Notes: generated by a model not told the origin, from the sequence alone. A stretch of 64,000 nt of DNA from Pseudomonas frederiksbergensis (GCF_000802155.2 NZ_JQGJ02000003.1:531439-595438); one strand, 5' to 3'; numbered from the stretch's first letter, positions 28,061 through 37,049 are shown. Numbers and translations are program-made.

Positions 28061-28960
28061 ATGCCTACGCCCAATGTCGAAGCCGTCAAACTGGATGAAC
28101 TGAATGGTTGGCGCATCCGCCACGGTCAGGCCGAGTTGCTGGTGGCCCAGCAGGGCGCGCATATCCTCAGCTATCAAGTGGACGGCCAGCCGCCGCTGAT
28201 CTGGCTCAACGACCAGGCGACGTTCCAGACGGGCAAGAGCATCCGCGCCGGCGTGCCAGTGTGCTGGCCCTGGTTCGGCAACCTGACCCGCAATCCCGAC
28301 AGCGTCCAGGCGATGCGCGTCAGCAACGAACCGGCCACGGCCCACGGCCTGGTGCGAGCGATGGATTGGGAGCTCAAGGGCATCGAGGCCGAAGGCGAGA
28401 GCCTGAACATCGAATTCGTGCTGCCCTACCCTGAAAATGGCCTGCCGGGATGGCCTCACCAGGTCGACCTGACGCTGACCATCGTGATGGACGAGCAGTT
28501 GCATATCCGTCTCACCAGCCATAACCGTGGCAGCGAAACCGTCAGCCTCAGCCAGGCGCTGCACAGCTATTTCGCCGTCAGCGATGTGCGCAACGTGCAG
28601 GTCGATGGCGTCGACGGCTTGAACTACATCGAGACCCTGGACGATTGGAACACCCATACCCAGGCCGGTGCCCTGCGCTTTGCCGGCGAAACCGACCGCA
28701 TCTACCTCGATACCCCGCCGACGCTGAGCATCGTTGACCCGCACTGGCAACGACGGATCGAACTGACCAGCAGCGGCTCGCGCTCGGCGGTGATCTGGAA
28801 CCCCTGGACCGAACGGGCCAAGGCCTTTAGCGACATGGCCGACGATGGCTGGCAGCGCATGCTGTGCATCGAGACGGCCAATGTGATGGGCGATGTGGTG
28901 ACGTTGTTGCCGGACGCCAGCCATACCTTGGGCGTGAGCATTTGCAGCAAGCCGCTCTAA
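28061..28960 (+). CDS. D-hexose-6-phosphate mutarotase (YeaD-like aldose epimerase)
   Basis: 299-residue galactose-mutarotase-like beta sandwich that interconverts anomers of glucose-6-phosphate. Seen are the family segments GAHILSYQ, RAGVPVCWPWFG, ATAHGLVRAMDW (catalytic His in the HG pair), ALHSYFAVSD and WNPWTERAKAFSDM with the late active-site region. The start MPTPNVEAVK fits the family; earlier ATG and TTG codons 24-33 bases upstream are possible. It is monocistronic and ends before a REP hairpin. Confidence 0.93.
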   Translation: MPTPNVEAVKLDELNGWRIRHGQAELLVAQQGAHILSYQVDGQPPLIWLNDQATFQTGKSIRAGVPVCWPWFGNLTRNPDSVQAMRVSNEPATAHGLVRAMDWELKGIEAEGESLNIEFVLPYPENGLPGWPHQVDLTLTIVMDEQLHIRLTSHNRGSETVSLSQALHSYFAVSDVRNVQVDGVDGLNYIETLDDWNTHTQAGALRFAGETDRIYLDTPPTLSIVDPHWQRRIELTSSGSRSAVIWNPWTERAKAFSDMADDGWQRMLCIETANVMGDVVTLLPDASHTLGVSICSKPL

Positions 28961-28975
28961 GCCACACCAAAAGAC

Positions 28976-29000
28976 CTGTGGGAGCGGGTCGCTCCCACAG
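28976..29000. repeat. REP palindrome
   Basis: CTGTGGGAGC / GCTCCCACAG arms with a 5-base centre between convergent genes. Probably also a terminator. Confidence 0.82.
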
Positions 29001-29028
29001 TTGAAACTGTGTCAGGCCAACCGGCCCG

Positions 29029-29565
29029 TTACAAATCCGCCTCCTGCACCACCCTCACCTTCTCCGCATCCAGCGCATACGCCGCGCTCGCCAGGTCGTT
29101 GTCGACCTTCTCGATCTTCAGCGTGCCCGTCACCCAAAGGGGCGTATAGATGTCGTCCAGCTTCACGCCCTTGGGATATCGCACCAACACCAATTGATTC
29201 GGCGGCGGCGGAGGAACGTGGATGCAGGCGCCCGGGTAAGGCACCAGGAAAAACAATGTGCTGCGGCCCTTGGCGTCGGTCTCCAAAGGGACCGGATACC
29301 CGCCAATGCGCAGGTGCTTGTCATTCATCGACGCCACGGTCTTGGTCGAGTACATCACCGCCGGCAAGCCTTTGCTTTGCTTGAGGCCACCTTTTTCGGT
29401 GAAGGTGCCGCTGGCTTCGGGGGAGTCGTGATCGATCTCGGGCATCGCTTCGAGGGCTTTCTGGTCCGACTTGGGCATCAGTTCGAGCCAGTCGGTTTCC
29501 GGCAGCTCGGCGGCGTGGGCCAGGCCACTGCCCAGCAAAAGAAGGGTCAATACTAGACGGCGCAT
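29029..29565 (-). CDS. DUF3299 periplasmic protein
   Basis: 178 residues: a signal peptide (MRRLVLTLLLLGSGLAHAA) and a DUF3299 domain with the markers IGGYPVPLE, FFLVPYPGACIHVPPPPPNQLV (a conserved CIHxPPPPxNQ motif) and LWVTGTLKIE. Family members are exported proteins of unknown role, often near lipoprotein-transport genes. The ATG at 29565 gives the clean signal peptide. No partner genes are adjacent here. Confidence 0.9.
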   Translation of the reverse strand: MRRLVLTLLLLGSGLAHAAELPETDWLELMPKSDQKALEAMPEIDHDSPEASGTFTEKGGLKQSKGLPAVMYSTKTVASMNDKHLRIGGYPVPLETDAKGRSTLFFLVPYPGACIHVPPPPPNQLVLVRYPKGVKLDDIYTPLWVTGTLKIEKVDNDLASAAYALDAEKVRVVQEADL

Positions 29566-29607
29566 GAAAGGGCTCGGCAATGAGTGGAATGTGACGCCGG
29601 GCAGTTT

Positions 29608-29638
29608 AGCCCTCTCCGTGCGCCGCGCGGAGAGGGCT
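29608..29638. terminator. Hairpin, likely terminator after the GlsB-like gene
   Basis: AGCCCTCTCCG / CGGAGAGGGCT arms around a 9-base centre. There is no long T-run, so termination efficiency is uncertain. Confidence 0.6.
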
Positions 29639-29651
29639 TCATCTGGTTTGA

Positions 29652-29897
29652 TCAGTTTCTTTTGATCAGGCCGTAGATCACCAGCAATACGACCGCACCC
29701 ACCAGGGCGCCAATGAAGCCAGCGCCTTCGCCAGCCTGATAAATACCCAGGGCCTGGCCGCCGTATGTGGCCGCCAACGAACCGCCAATACCGAGCAGGA
29801 TGGTCATGATCCAGCCCATGCTGTCATCGCCGGGCTTCAGGAAGCGCGCGAGCAGGCCAACGATCAAGCCGATAAAAATGGTTCCGATGATTCCCAT
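29652..29897 (-). CDS. GlsB/YeaQ/YmgE family stress membrane protein
   Basis: 81-residue very hydrophobic protein with three membrane helices and the family features IGTIFIGLIVGLLARFLKPG and GWIMTILLGIGGSLAATYGG. Related proteins are small inner-membrane proteins induced by general stress in enterics and Gram-positives, with unknown mechanism. It is a single gene, with hairpins on both sides. Confidence 0.92.
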   Translation of the reverse strand: MGIIGTIFIGLIVGLLARFLKPGDDSMGWIMTILLGIGGSLAATYGGQALGIYQAGEGAGFIGALVGAVVLLVIYGLIKRN

Positions 29898-29923
29898 GGC
29901 ATTTCCCTCTGGTTGAGACTAAA

Positions 29924-29947
29924 GCCAAAGCCCAGTCGGGCTTTGGC
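29924..29947 (-). terminator. Terminator after purEK
   Basis: GCCAAAGCCC-AGTC-GGGCTTTGGC is a perfect 10-base stem just past purK. No strong T-run follows on the minus strand. Confidence 0.7.
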
Positions 29948-29998
29948 ACTTAGCCATGAGAGAGATAAGCCGATGAATGGTTCCACCGATGTTGCAGA

Positions 29999-31084
29999 CT
30001 ATTGCTCGGCAATCAGCGTTTCGACCTTGATGATCTGCTGTTCGAGCGTGGCGCGATCGGCGCAACGCAGGTTGGCGTGGCCGACCTTGCGCCCCACTTT
30101 GAAGGCCTTGCCATAGTGATGCAGGTGGCAGTCGGCAATCGCCAGGACTTTCTCACTGTCCGGCACCTTGCCGATGAAGTTCAGCATCGCGCTTTCGCCG
30201 ACCTTGGCGGTCGACCCCAGCGGCAGCCCGGCCACCGCCCGAAGGTGGTTTTCGAACTGGCTGCACTCGGCGCCTTCAGTGGTCCAATGCCCGGAGTTGT
30301 GCACCCGCGGGGCGATTTCGTTGGCCTTGAGGCCGCCGTCCACTTCAAAGAATTCGAACGCCATGACGCCGACATAGTCGAGCTGCTTGAGCACGCGGCT
30401 GGAGTAGTCTTCGGCCAGGGCTTGCAGGGGATGGTCGGTGCTGGCGACGGACAACTTGAGGATGCCGTCCTTGTGAGTGTTGTGCACCAGCGGGTAGAAG
30501 CGGATTTCACCGTCGCGGGCACGCACGGCGATCAGCGAGACTTCACCGGTGAACGGCACGAAACCTTCCAGCAGGCAACCGACGCTGCCCAGCTCGGCAA
30601 ACGTACCGGCAACGTCTTCAGGGTTGCGCAGGACTTTCTGGCCCTTGCCGTCATAACCCAGGGTACGGGTCTTGAGCACGGCCGGCAGGCCGATGGAAGC
30701 GACCGCAGCATCAAGGTCAGCCTGGGACTGGATGTCGGCGAAGGCAGGCGTCGGAATTCCCAGGTCCTTGAACATGTTCTTTTCGAACCAGCGGTCACGG
30801 GCGATGCGCAGGGCTTCGGCGCTCGGGTAGACCGGGACGAACTGGGACAGGAAGGCCACGGTTTCGGCCGGGACGCTTTCGAACTCGAAGGTCACCAGGT
30901 CAACTTCATCGGCCAATTGGCGCAGGTGATCCTGGTCGCCATAGTCGGCCCGCAGGTGTTCACCCAGGGCGGCGGCACAGGCGTCCGGCGCCGGATCCAG
31001 GAAAGCGAAGTTCATTCCCAGCGGCGTACCCGCCAGGGCCAACATGCGACCCAACTGGCCGCCACCGATTACACCGATCTTCAT
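29999..31084 (-). CDS. purK: N5-carboxyaminoimidazole ribonucleotide synthase PurK
   Basis: 361-residue ATP-grasp enzyme. With ATP and bicarbonate it converts AIR to N5-CAIR in purine synthesis. The N-terminal GGGQLGRMLA loop, the ATP-grasp core (LKTRTLGYDGKGQ, EGFVPF) and the late NEIAPRVHNSGHWT motif are intact. It starts 12 bases after purE and supplies that enzyme's substrate. Confidence 0.97.
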   Translation of the reverse strand: MKIGVIGGGQLGRMLALAGTPLGMNFAFLDPAPDACAAALGEHLRADYGDQDHLRQLADEVDLVTFEFESVPAETVAFLSQFVPVYPSAEALRIARDRWFEKNMFKDLGIPTPAFADIQSQADLDAAVASIGLPAVLKTRTLGYDGKGQKVLRNPEDVAGTFAELGSVGCLLEGFVPFTGEVSLIAVRARDGEIRFYPLVHNTHKDGILKLSVASTDHPLQALAEDYSSRVLKQLDYVGVMAFEFFEVDGGLKANEIAPRVHNSGHWTTEGAECSQFENHLRAVAGLPLGSTAKVGESAMLNFIGKVPDSEKVLAIADCHLHHYGKAFKVGRKVGHANLRCADRATLEQQIIKVETLIAEQ

Positions 31085-31096
31085 TCGTCAACAACC

Positions 31097-31588
31097 TCAG
31101 GCAATGCGTGGGTCCGGATTGTCCAGGACGCTGTCTGTCTGCTCAGCGCGGAATTTTTTCAGCACGGTATGGAATTGGGGATGCTTGGCGCCCAGGATAC
31201 TCGCCGACAGCAAAGCCGCATTGATTGCCCCGGCCTTGCCGATGGCCAGGGTAGCGACCGGGATGCCGGCTGGCATCTGCACGATCGACAGCAGCGAATC
31301 GACACCTGAGAGCATCGAGGATTGCACCGGCACGCCCAGCACCGGCAGGTGGGTCTTGGCCGCACACATGCCTGGCAAGTGAGCCGCACCGCCGGCGCCG
31401 GCGATGATCACTTCGATGCCACGCGCCTCGGCTTCTTCGGCGTACTGGAACAGCAGGTCCGGGGTACGGTGGGCGGAAACCACTTTCACCTCGTAAGGGA
31501 TGCCGAGCTTTTCCAGCATATCGGCGGTGTGGCTAAGGGTGGACCAATCGGACTTGGAGCCCATGATCACGCCAACCAGTGCACTCAT
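31097..31588 (-). CDS. purE: N5-CAIR mutase PurE
   Basis: 163-residue class I PurE that rearranges N5-CAIR to [21 protein letters not shown] (catalytic His) and [15 protein letters not shown] are conserved. The homo-octameric enzyme works directly after PurK. An AAGAGG site precedes the ATG. Its 5' leader holds a strong intrinsic terminator about 45-80 bases before the start. Confidence 0.97.
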   Translation of the reverse strand: MSALVGVIMGSKSDWSTLSHTADMLEKLGIPYEVKVVSAHRTPDLLFQYAEEAEARGIEVIIAGAGGAAHLPGMCAAKTHLPVLGVPVQSSMLSGVDSLLSIVQMPAGIPVATLAIGKAGAINAALLSASILGAKHPQFHTVLKKFRAEQTDSVLDNPDPRIA

Positions 31589-31626
31589 CGTCGTGCCTCT
31601 TCTCTCTGGGCGCCCTCGGGCGCGTC

Positions 31627-31668
31627 AAAAAACAACAAGCCACGCGGGAAACCAGCGTGGCTTGTTGT
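31627..31668 (-). terminator. Intrinsic terminator in the purE leader (possible attenuator)
   Basis: On the minus strand a perfect 14-base stem (ACAACAAGCCACGC / GCGTGGCTTGTTGT, loop of 9) is followed by TTTTTT. It lies upstream of purE and downstream of a TATACT element at 31706-31711, so it would stop transcripts heading into purE. It could instead end a short RNA of about 70 bases. Confidence 0.8.
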
Positions 31669-31705
31669 ACGAATTATGGCCGGGTGAACCGACCGAAGGC
31701 CGGGC

Positions 31706-31711
31706 AGTATA
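31706..31711 (-). promoter_or_regulatory. Candidate -10 element for purEK
   Basis: TATACT on the minus strand, about 118 bases before the purE start. No good -35 hexamer is present at 16-18 bases, which would fit an activated or weak promoter. Confidence 0.4.
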
Positions 31712-31846
31712 CCTTAATGAAGCGGATAAACAGCACCTGCGACGACCATCTGTCATGCGCTGCAAAAAGCGTGATTTCCTGACCAAAAAGTCAGCGCCTT
31801 GTCATTCATGGATAACTACATATTTTGATCAAGAAGTTAAATTTCC

Positions 31847-31870
31847 AAGTTATAAGAATCCTTATAACTT
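31847..31870. repeat. Perfect inverted repeat before the metzincin-like gene
   Basis: AAGTTATAAG-AATC-CTTATAACTT is a 10-base perfect stem in AT-rich DNA about 65 bases before the start at 31933. It may be an operator or an mRNA hairpin. Confidence 0.6.
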
Positions 31871-31932
31871 TAGCGCGGTACCGACAACCTGCTTCCACTC
31901 AGCAATGATTAATCAACAAGGATGTTCAAATA

Positions 31933-32499
31933 ATGAAAGATACGATCGCGATACTCGTCTGCCTCCATGACGACTTGAAAGGTTATGAATACAGAAAACT
32001 GTCTTCCGATCATTTCGTCTGGCTCAAGACCGAACTCGAGCTTATCTCCGGACGTGAAGTAATAATTACTTTCGCCCGCCCCCAACCCCCTTATTCCCAT
32101 TTGCGCAGATTCGACTATAAAGGCGCAGATGCTTCCAGTAAATTGAGGGCATGGAGAAACGCGGCCCAGGATTGGCGCTACGAAACACTGCGGAATAACG
32201 ATTATGATCCAAGGCTCACCAAGACGCTGCTGCTTACCAAAGATAACATCAATAAAACCATTTCCGGCATCGCCGAACTTGGGGGCCACTTCGGTATCGC
32301 CTCCATCAGGACTTACAATACCCCAGCCCATGAGATAGGCCACCTGTTCAACGCTGATCATAAAGACAGCGTCATTGAATACGACGGCTGGTGGAAGGAC
32401 TCGATCATGCATGCCGATAGTTACTCAGACTTGCGTGGCAACACCTACCGGTTTTCCGAAAGCAACAGGGAAAATATTCGTCAGTATCTAATGGATTAA
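31933..32499 (+). CDS. Metzincin-like zinc metalloprotease, small orphan
   Basis: 188 residues. The zinc site HEIGHLFNADH (about residues 137-147) follows the metzincin pattern HExxHxxGxxH with Asn replacing the usual Gly. The segment DSIMHADSY about 20 residues later can serve as the Met-turn. The N-terminal part resembles the alpha/beta half of metzincins (TIAILVCLHDDLKGYEYRKL). No signal peptide is visible, so it is either cytoplasmic or exported by another route. Base composition is more AT-rich than its neighbours, and it interrupts the purE-LysR-aspA core order, which suggests acquisition. Family and substrate are unknown. Confidence 0.7.
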   Translation: MKDTIAILVCLHDDLKGYEYRKLSSDHFVWLKTELELISGREVIITFARPQPPYSHLRRFDYKGADASSKLRAWRNAAQDWRYETLRNNDYDPRLTKTLLLTKDNINKTISGIAELGGHFGIASIRTYNTPAHEIGHLFNADHKDSVIEYDGWWKDSIMHADSYSDLRGNTYRFSESNRENIRQYLMD

Positions 32500-32544
32500 A
32501 TGACCGCTCCGGCCTTGTTGCCAAGATTGTTCAAGCACATCCAT

Positions 32545-33456
32545 TCAGCCAACGGAGCTCGCCACACCTCCCTCAAGCTTGCGCCAAAGCAACCGCACAT
32601 TGGCCTTGCGCACCAGGGCACAGCGGTACAGGCGGATCTCCAGCGGGACATGCCACTGCGCCCCGCCGCAGATCACCAACTCGCCCCGGGCCAGTTCGTT
32701 GCGCACACTCAAGTGAGGGACCCAGGCAATGCCCAGCCCTTCCAGCGCCATGCTCTTCAGGCTGTCGGCCATGGCCGTCTCGTAGACGGTGGTAAACCGC
32801 AGGGCCCGCTGGCGCAACAACTGGTTGACCGAACGCCCCAGGAACGCCCCGGCGCTGTAGGCCAACAAAGGCACGCTGGCCTCGCCTTCGAGGTCGAACA
32901 ACGGCCCGCCCTGCGCATCGGCCGCGCACACTGGGAGCATCTCGGTCTGGCCCAGGTGCAAAGAAGGGAAAATCTCCGGGTCCATCTGCATGGCCGAATC
33001 CGGATCGTAGAAGGCCAGCATCAAGTCGCAGCCCCCTTCACGCAAGGCATGGACGGCATCGCCAACGTTGGTCGCCACCAGGCGCGTGGCGATGTTCATC
33101 CCTTCGTTGCGCAATTGCGCTATCCAGCGTGGAAAGAAGCCCAGTGCCAAGGAGTGGGCGGCGGCCACTTGGATGACTTCGCCCTGCCCGCCCTCCAGAT
33201 GATGCAGGTGCCGGAGCACCTCGCCCAACTGCTCGACCACCGTACGCGCCGTGACCAGGAACAGTTGCCCTGCCGCCGTCAGTTCGATCGGCGTACGCGA
33301 GCGGTTGACCAGCGTCAGCCCAAGGGCTGCTTCAAGGCTGCGAATCCGTCGGCTGAACGCCGGCTGTGTCACGAAACGCCGTTCGGCCGCCTGGGAAAAG
33401 CTGCGCGTCGCGGCCAGGGCACTGAAGTCCTCGAGCCATTTGCTTTCAAGATTCAT
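32545..33456 (-). CDS. LysR-family transcriptional regulator
   Basis: 303 residues. The N-terminal winged helix-turn-helix (FSALAATRSFSQAAERRFVTQPAFSRRIRSLE) and a C-terminal effector-binding domain are complete. The opening MNLESKWLEDFSALAATRSFSQAA resembles the hypochlorite-responsive HypT/YjiE group. It is divergent from aspA, with 180 bases between the starts, so it may control aspA and itself; a LysR gene also sits next to aspA in P. aeruginosa, as I recall. Confidence 0.9.
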   Translation of the reverse strand: MNLESKWLEDFSALAATRSFSQAAERRFVTQPAFSRRIRSLEAALGLTLVNRSRTPIELTAAGQLFLVTARTVVEQLGEVLRHLHHLEGGQGEVIQVAAAHSLALGFFPRWIAQLRNEGMNIATRLVATNVGDAVHALREGGCDLMLAFYDPDSAMQMDPEIFPSLHLGQTEMLPVCAADAQGGPLFDLEGEASVPLLAYSAGAFLGRSVNQLLRQRALRFTTVYETAMADSLKSMALEGLGIAWVPHLSVRNELARGELVICGGAQWHVPLEIRLYRCALVRKANVRLLWRKLEGGVASSVG

Positions 33457-33636
33457 CACCGCCCTCCCGGGACGCACCAAAACAGGTCACACGTTCGCCG
33501 CATCGTCGGCGTCACACGCGCATTATGCCGAATATGCATAGGCCAGTGTTTAACAGCATTGGCCCAAATTTTTCTGAAAGCCTAGGATTCACAGCGTTCC
33601 GGCTCTGACCGGGTTCTTATTGAGATGATTTCCATC

Positions 33637-35061
33637 ATGTCCTCCGCTGCATCATTCCGCACAGAAAAAGACCTGCTTGGCGTACTCGAAGTACCGGCGC
33701 AAGCGTATTACGGCATCCAGACCCTACGAGCGATCAACAACTTTCGCCTGTCAGGTGTCCCGATTTCGCATTACCCCAAGCTGGTGGTCGGTCTGGCAAT
33801 GGTCAAGCAAGCCGCCGCTGACGCCAACCGCGAGCTGGGCCAGCTCAGCGAAGCCAAGCACGCTGCCATCAGCGAAGCCTGTGCACGATTGATCCGCGGC
33901 GATTTCCACGAAGAGTTCGTGGTGGACATGATCCAGGGCGGCGCCGGCACGTCGACCAACATGAATGCCAACGAAGTCATCGCCAACATTGCGCTGGAGG
34001 CCATGGGCCACCAGAAGGGCGAATACCAGTACCTGCACCCCAACAACGACGTGAACATGGCGCAGTCCACCAACGACGCCTACCCGACCGCGATCCGCCT
34101 GGGCCTGCTGCTGGGCCACGACGCGTTGCTGGCCAGCCTCGACAGCCTGATCCAGGCGTTCGCCGCCAAGGGCGAGGAATTCAGCCACGTCCTGAAAATG
34201 GGCCGTACCCAGCTGCAAGACGCCGTGCCGATGACCCTGGGCCAGGAATTCCGTGCCTTCGCCACCACCCTGAGCGAAGACCTGGCGCGCCTGAAAACCC
34301 TCGCGCCTGAACTGCTCACCGAAGTGAACCTGGGCGGCACCGCCATCGGCACCGGCATCAACGCCGACCCACGCTACCAGGCCCTGGCCGTACAGCGCCT
34401 GGCAACCATCAGCGGCCAGCCGCTGGTGCCAGCCGCCGACCTGATCGAAGCCACCTCCGACATGGGCGCCTTCGTGCTGTTCTCCGGCATGCTCAAGCGC
34501 ACCGCGGTCAAGCTGTCGAAGATCTGCAACGACCTGCGCCTGCTGTCCAGCGGCCCACGCACCGGCATCAACGAAATCAACCTGCCGGCCCGCCAGCCAG
34601 GCAGCTCGATCATGCCAGGCAAGGTCAACCCGGTGATCCCGGAAGCGGTCAACCAAGTGGCGTTCCAGATCATCGGCAACGACCTGGCCCTGACCATGGC
34701 GGCCGAAGGCGGCCAACTGCAACTGAACGTGATGGAACCGCTGATCGCTTTCAAGATCTTCGACTCGATCCGCCTGCTGCAACGGGCCATGGACATGTTG
34801 CGCGAGCACTGCATCGTCGGCATCACCGCCAACGAAGCGCGCTGCCGCGAACTGGTCGAGCACTCGATCGGCCTGGTCACCGCACTGAACCCGTACATCG
34901 GTTATGAAAATGCCACCCGTATCGCCCGTGTCGCCCTTGAAAGCGGTCGCGGCGTGTTGGAGCTGGTGCGCGAAGAAGGCTTGCTCGACGACGCCATGCT
35001 CGACGACATCCTGCGCCCGGAAAACATGATTGCCCCGCGTCTGGTCCCACTGAAGGCTTGA
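33637..35061 (+). CDS. aspA: Aspartate ammonia-lyase
   Basis: 474-residue fumarase/aspartase-superfamily enzyme that splits L-aspartate to fumarate and ammonia. The signature SSIMPGKVNPVIPEAVNQ, with the catalytic serine loop, and the region NLGGTAIGTGINADPRY are intact. The start MSSAASFRTEKDLLG matches the family; an ATG four codons earlier is possible. The next genes (amino-acid symporter, asparaginase) fit a function in using asparagine and aspartate. Confidence 0.96.
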   Translation: MSSAASFRTEKDLLGVLEVPAQAYYGIQTLRAINNFRLSGVPISHYPKLVVGLAMVKQAAADANRELGQLSEAKHAAISEACARLIRGDFHEEFVVDMIQGGAGTSTNMNANEVIANIALEAMGHQKGEYQYLHPNNDVNMAQSTNDAYPTAIRLGLLLGHDALLASLDSLIQAFAAKGEEFSHVLKMGRTQLQDAVPMTLGQEFRAFATTLSEDLARLKTLAPELLTEVNLGGTAIGTGINADPRYQALAVQRLATISGQPLVPAADLIEATSDMGAFVLFSGMLKRTAVKLSKICNDLRLLSSGPRTGINEINLPARQPGSSIMPGKVNPVIPEAVNQVAFQIIGNDLALTMAAEGGQLQLNVMEPLIAFKIFDSIRLLQRAMDMLREHCIVGITANEARCRELVEHSIGLVTALNPYIGYENATRIARVALESGRGVLELVREEGLLDDAMLDDILRPENMIAPRLVPLKA

Positions 35062-35547
35062 TCGACGCGACCACTGCTCACCAGGTCGAGGGACTAGACA
35101 CCTCTCACCTTTTGAGGGCTTGGGGACTCGTTCCCCAAGCCCTTTTTTTTAACAAAAAGCTGCAAGCAAGACAGAACTGTAGGAACGAGCTGACACTCGA
35201 TAAACAGCGACGCGCTGCCGTTGTACCCCGCGTCTCTCGCCATCGCGAGCCGGCTCTCTCCCGCAAGAACCTGACCGAAAGGCCAGGAGATACAAGGGTT
35301 CGTTTCGTCGCATGCACCACAACTGTGCAGACGGGCGCCGCACTGATAGGTATAGTGCCGCCCCTCTTCGCATGAGTGGTCGTCGTCAACGAGGCCTCAC
35401 AACATGCGAAAACCGAACTAATAACAAAACCCGCGAAGTGGACCGGGACGAAACATCGCCCTCTCTGTCGAGCCGCGTGCCGACCGATGTAACAGGATGT
35501 TTCCAAATGGCCATCATCGCTTAAACAAAAAACAGCGAGGAATACTC
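35062..35547. other. Intergenic region between aspA and the symporter gene
   Basis: 486 bases. It contains the aspA terminator (35116-35150). Beyond that a TATAGT hexamer at 35351-35356 may be a -10 element for the symporter, giving a leader of roughly 190 bases. A short open frame at the right end overlaps the symporter start and is not convincing. Confidence 0.45.
35116..35150 (+). terminator. Terminator of aspA
   Basis: AGGGCTTGGGGA / TCCCCAAGCCCT stem with a short loop, followed by eight T. Confidence 0.95.
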
Positions 35548-36999
35548 ATGCTCGAAGTCATCAACGACTTCCTCTCAGGGAAAGTGCTGATCGCGCTCAT
35601 TGTCGGGCTCGGTGGCTACTTCACGATCCGCTCGCGTTTCGTCCAGTTCCGTCATTTCTTTCATATGTTCGCGGTGTTCCGTGACAGCCTGAAAAGCAGC
35701 ACCGACCAGCTCAGCTCGTTCCAGGCCTTGATGCTCAGCCTGGCTGGCCGCGTCGGCGCGGGCAACATCGCCGGTGTCGGCATTGCCGTGACCCTCGGTG
35801 GTCCGGGTGCCGTGTTCTGGATGTGGGTGACCGCCCTGGTCGGCATGTCCAGCAGCTTCTTCGAATGCTCCCTCGGCCAGCTCTACAAGCGCTGCGACTC
35901 CGAAGGCCAGTACCGTGGCGGCCCGTCCTATTACATCCAGCACGGCCTGCAGAAGCGCTGGTTGGGCATGATCATGGCGTTCCTGCTGCTGATCACCTTC
36001 GGCTTCGCCTTCAACGGCCTGCAAGCCCACGCGGTCACCCATTCCCTGAACAACGCCTTCGGCTTTGACACCACCTATACAGGCCTGGGCCTGGCGGTGC
36101 TGCTGGGTCTGGTGTTCATCGGCGGGATCAAGCGTATCGCCAAGGTGGCCGACCTGCTGGTACCGGTCAAGACCCTGGCCTACATCGGTGTGACCCTCTA
36201 CGTGATCGTGCTGCAGTTCGAACACGTACCGGGCATGCTGGCGACAATCGTCAAGAGCGCCTTTGGCCTGGACCAGGCTTTTGGCGGCCTGATCGGCAGC
36301 GCCATCGTCATGGGCGTCAAGCGTGGCGTGTTCGCCAACGAAGCCGGCCTGGGCAGCGCGCCTAACGTCGCCGCCGTCGCGTCGGTCGAGCACCCGGTTG
36401 CACAAGGTGTGGTCCAGGCGTTCAGTGTGTTCCTCGACACCTTCGTGATCTGCACCTGCACCGCGTTGCTGATCCTGCTGTCGGGCTTCTATACCCCGGG
36501 CTTCGAAGGCGACGGCATTGCCCTGACCCAGAACTCCCTGGCAGCCGTGGTCGGTGACTGGGGCCGAGTGTTCATCTCCGTAGCCTTGTCGTTGTTTGTG
36601 TTCACCTCGATCCTCTACAACTACTATCTGGGTGAGAACAACCTGCGCTTCATGCTCGGCGAAAACCGCAAGGCACTGATGGCGTATCGCACCCTGGTCC
36701 TGGCATTGATTTTCTGGGGCGCCATCGAGAACCTGGGCACCGTGTTCGCGTTCGCCGACATCACCATGACCCTGCTGGCTTTCGTCAACCTGATCGCGCT
36801 GTTCCTGCTGTTCAAGGTCGGCATGCGCATCCTGCGTGACTACGATGACCAGCGTGCGGCCGGCATCAAGGTTCCTGTCTTTGACTCGAGCAAATTCCCG
36901 GACCTGGACCTGGACCGCAAAGCCTGGCCTGCGACCCCGTCGGCATCTGCCGCCGATGCCGGCAACGCTCCGGCGAGCCTGGCTGCAGCGCAACGCTGA
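35548..36999 (+). CDS. Sodium:alanine/glycine symporter (AGCS family)
   Basis: 483-residue inner-membrane carrier with about ten to eleven helices. Family segments include GRVGAGNIAGVGIAVTLGGPGAVFWMW, YRGGPSYYIQ and GVKRGVFANEAGLGSAPNVAA. It imports small neutral amino acids with Na+. A GAGGAA site precedes the ATG at 35548. An Ala-rich hydrophilic tail ends the protein. The substrate may extend to asparagine or aspartate, given aspA and the asparaginase gene, but this is inference. Confidence 0.94.
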   Translation: MLEVINDFLSGKVLIALIVGLGGYFTIRSRFVQFRHFFHMFAVFRDSLKSSTDQLSSFQALMLSLAGRVGAGNIAGVGIAVTLGGPGAVFWMWVTALVGMSSSFFECSLGQLYKRCDSEGQYRGGPSYYIQHGLQKRWLGMIMAFLLLITFGFAFNGLQAHAVTHSLNNAFGFDTTYTGLGLAVLLGLVFIGGIKRIAKVADLLVPVKTLAYIGVTLYVIVLQFEHVPGMLATIVKSAFGLDQAFGGLIGSAIVMGVKRGVFANEAGLGSAPNVAAVASVEHPVAQGVVQAFSVFLDTFVICTCTALLILLSGFYTPGFEGDGIALTQNSLAAVVGDWGRVFISVALSLFVFTSILYNYYLGENNLRFMLGENRKALMAYRTLVLALIFWGAIENLGTVFAFADITMTLLAFVNLIALFLLFKVGMRILRDYDDQRAAGIKVPVFDSSKFPDLDLDRKAWPATPSASAADAGNAPASLAAAQR

Positions 37000-37020
37000 T
37001 CAACAGTCTGTTTGAAAAAA

Positions 37021-37044
37021 ACCGGGCGCACCCCCAGCGCCCGG
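37021..37044. terminator. GC-rich hairpin after the symporter gene
   Basis: ACCGGGCGC / GCGCCCGG arms around a C-rich loop, preceded by a run of A. The T-run is on the minus strand, so it is a better terminator for leftward transcription. Confidence 0.6.
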
Positions 37045-37049
37045 CGTGA

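Larger units (their letters stand above)
31589..31932. other. Intergenic region: purE leader and AT-rich island edge
   Basis: 344 bases. The left part (to about 31711) is the purE leader with terminator hairpin and a TATACT -10-like element on the minus strand. From about 31780 the composition turns AT-rich and leads into the metzincin-like gene, with a perfect inverted repeat at 31847-31870. Confidence 0.6.
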
